Source: Thermococcus sp.
GTDB taxonomy: Archaea; Methanobacteriota_B; Thermococci; Thermococcales; Thermococcaceae
DNA: 5,375 nt
Direction of reading: 5' to 3'
Assembly: GCA_015522395.1 (NCBI GenBank)
Contig: WAMH01000194.1
Coordinates: 1-5,375 of the forward strand
A program made the position numbers and the translations under genes. Below, in pieces: positions 4,075-5,375 of this stretch (its first letter is position 1; each line of letters starts with the position of its first letter). The notes beneath the pieces were generated by a model. That model saw nothing but the letters and a program-made list of their open reading frames with translations. It was not told where the DNA came from and did no database searches.

Positions 4075-5375
4075 ATGACCGAGTTACTGAACACGCGTGA
4101 GTACAAGAAAGAGCAGCTGAAGAAGCTGCTCCTTAGAATCCACGAGGGAGAAAGCGTTGAGAAGCTCAAGGAGGATTTCAGAGAGGTGTTGAGCGGAATT
4201 TCGCCCCTTGAGATACCCCTCATCGAGCAGGAGCTTGTGAAGGAGGGCATCTCAGCGAAGGACATAGCCAAGATGTGCGATTTACATGTTGAACTCTTCC
4301 GCGAGGCCGTTAAGGGCACGGACGAGCTTGAGGAGAAGGACCTGCCGGACGGTCACCCACTCAAGACCCTCTACCTGGAGAACAAGGAGATAATGAAAGA
4401 TGCAGAGATGCTCAACCTCTACGCGAGAACCCTGACAACGACAAAGGATGAGCGCATGAGGAAGGAAATCTTAGGGGTTTTAGAGGAGATAGTGAATGAC
4501 CTAAGAAAGGTCGGCTTCACCCACTACAACCGCGAGGAGATGCTCACCTTCCCCTACATCGAGAGGAGAGGTTTAACGGCGATAGCAACAGTCCTCTGGA
4601 CCAAGCACGACGAGATAAGGTTCATGATAAAGTATCTGGCCGACCTTCTGAGAAAGAGGGACAAGATGCCCTGGGAGGAGTTCGTTGAGCGCTTCAAGGC
4701 CAAGGCCGGCGAGGCAGCCTTTGCGCTCAGCGACATGGTCTTCCGCGAGAACAACATCTATTACCCCACGCTCAAAGCACTCCTCAGCGAGGGAGAGTGG
4801 AAGGCCATAAGGATGCAGGAGGACGAGATAGGCTTCTACAAGGTCAACCCACCGGCCTGGGATCCCGGAGAAGACGTTAAACCCCTCCACCCGTGGGAGA
4901 TCAACCCGGAGCTGAGCATCGAGCAGCTCCTCGGCCTTCCAAAGGAGGTTCAGGAAGCACTGAAGGGCCAGCCGCTGGAGTTCGATAAAAGCCAGCTAAA
5001 GCGCGATGGCGACATAGACCTCGGAACGGGCTACGTCAACGTGGAAGAGCTGAAGGCAATCTTTGAGGCCCTGCCGGTTGACGTTACCTTCATCGACAGG
5101 AACGACAGGGTTAGGTTCTTCTCGCCCGGCGAGAGGATATTTGACAGGACGATGTCCGTCCTCGGAAGGCCGGTCCAGCTCTGCCACCCGCCGAAGAGCG
5201 TCCACATAGTGAACAAAATCCTCAGGGCCTTCAAGGAGGGTAGGAAGGAGGAGGCAACCTTCTGGCTTAAACTCGGGCCAAAGTACGTCTACATCAAATA
5301 CGTGCCGCTCTTCAATAATAAGGGGGAGTATATAGGAACTCTGGAGATGACGATGGACATCGCACCATATAAAAG
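4075..5375 (+). CDS. DUF438-hemerythrin-PAS protein (partial, 3' end cut)
   Basis: The frame is open for 433 codons to the window edge; family lengths suggest only a few tens of residues are missing. Three domains are visible. Residues about 10-80 form a DUF438 domain (RIHEGESVEKLKEDF, IEQELVKEGIS, CDLHVELF). Residues about 92-232 form a hemerythrin-like four-helix domain with candidate iron ligands H94, H150, E154, H178 and E225, in motifs DGHPLKTLYLEN, HYNREEMLTFPYIE and WTKHDEIR. After a linker, residues about 318-430 form a PAS domain (VDVTFIDRNDRVRFFS, GRPVQLCHPPKSVHIV, GTLEMTMDIA) with a conserved C370-H371-P-P. No membrane segment is seen, so it is cytoplasmic. Hemerythrins bind O2 or NO, so gas or redox sensing, or iron-centre chemistry, is plausible; the true role is not established. 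It is divergent from the DUF1858 gene and follows the oxidative defence cluster. Confidence 0.93.
   Translation, partial: MTELLNTREYKKEQLKKLLLRIHEGESVEKLKEDFREVLSGISPLEIPLIEQELVKEGISAKDIAKMCDLHVELFREAVKGTDELEEKDLPDGHPLKTLYLENKEIMKDAEMLNLYARTLTTTKDERMRKEILGVLEEIVNDLRKVGFTHYNREEMLTFPYIERRGLTAIATVLWTKHDEIRFMIKYLADLLRKRDKMPWEEFVERFKAKAGEAAFALSDMVFRENNIYYPTLKALLSEGEWKAIRMQEDEIGFYKVNPPAWDPGEDVKPLHPWEINPELSIEQLLGLPKEVQEALKGQPLEFDKSQLKRDGDIDLGTGYVNVEELKAIFEALPVDVTFIDRNDRVRFFSPGERIFDRTMSVLGRPVQLCHPPKSVHIVNKILRAFKEGRKEEATFWLKLGPKYVYIKYVPLFNNKGEYIGTLEMTMDIAPYK

Overview
The window looks like a chromosomal segment of a hyperthermophilic archaeon of the order Thermococcales, most probably Thermococcus. 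Several proteins match, from memory, Pyrococcus furiosus and Thermococcus proteins almost residue for residue (rubredoxin, rubrerythrin, NAD(P)H:rubredoxin oxidoreductase, fused MsrA-MsrB). Gene starts carry GGTG-type ribosome binding sites, promoters have archaeal TATA boxes about 25 bp before the expected transcript start, and genes are closely packed. No database search was run.

Layout. Positions 1-1957 (minus strand) hold an oxygen and peroxide defence set: NAD(P)H:rubredoxin oxidoreductase (broken by two apparent single-base losses), rubrerythrin, rubredoxin, and the first four codons of what is probably superoxide reductase. Positions 2071-3069 (plus) hold a fused methionine sulfoxide reductase, divergent from the oxidoreductase. 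Positions 3048-3961 (minus) hold a small helix-turn-helix regulator with a cysteine-rich tail, and a two-domain protein: a TusA-like fold without its cysteine (DUF2249-like) plus a DUF1858-like domain. Position 4075 to the window end (plus) holds a DUF438-hemerythrin-PAS protein that runs off the edge.

How the genes work together. In the known Pyrococcus scheme, superoxide reductase turns superoxide into peroxide, rubrerythrin reduces peroxide to water, rubredoxin supplies the electrons, and the oxidoreductase recharges rubredoxin from NAD(P)H. MsrAB repairs oxidised methionine. The right half has diiron-type and PAS sensor-like domains and a regulator with possible metal-binding cysteines, so a sensing role for O2, NO or redox state is plausible but is inference.

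The most interesting content is regulatory. There is an exact match to the SurR extended motif (GTTn3AACn5GTT, recalled from the literature) in the divergent msrAB/oxidoreductase promoter. AACCAAAGGTT is repeated in two redox promoters. A 24-bp inverted repeat lies exactly between the divergent TATA boxes of the DUF1858 and DUF438 genes. A TSS-proximal element is shared by the DUF1858 and regulator promoters. No RNA genes, CRISPR arrays or mobile elements were seen, and no intergenic gap exceeds about 115 bp.
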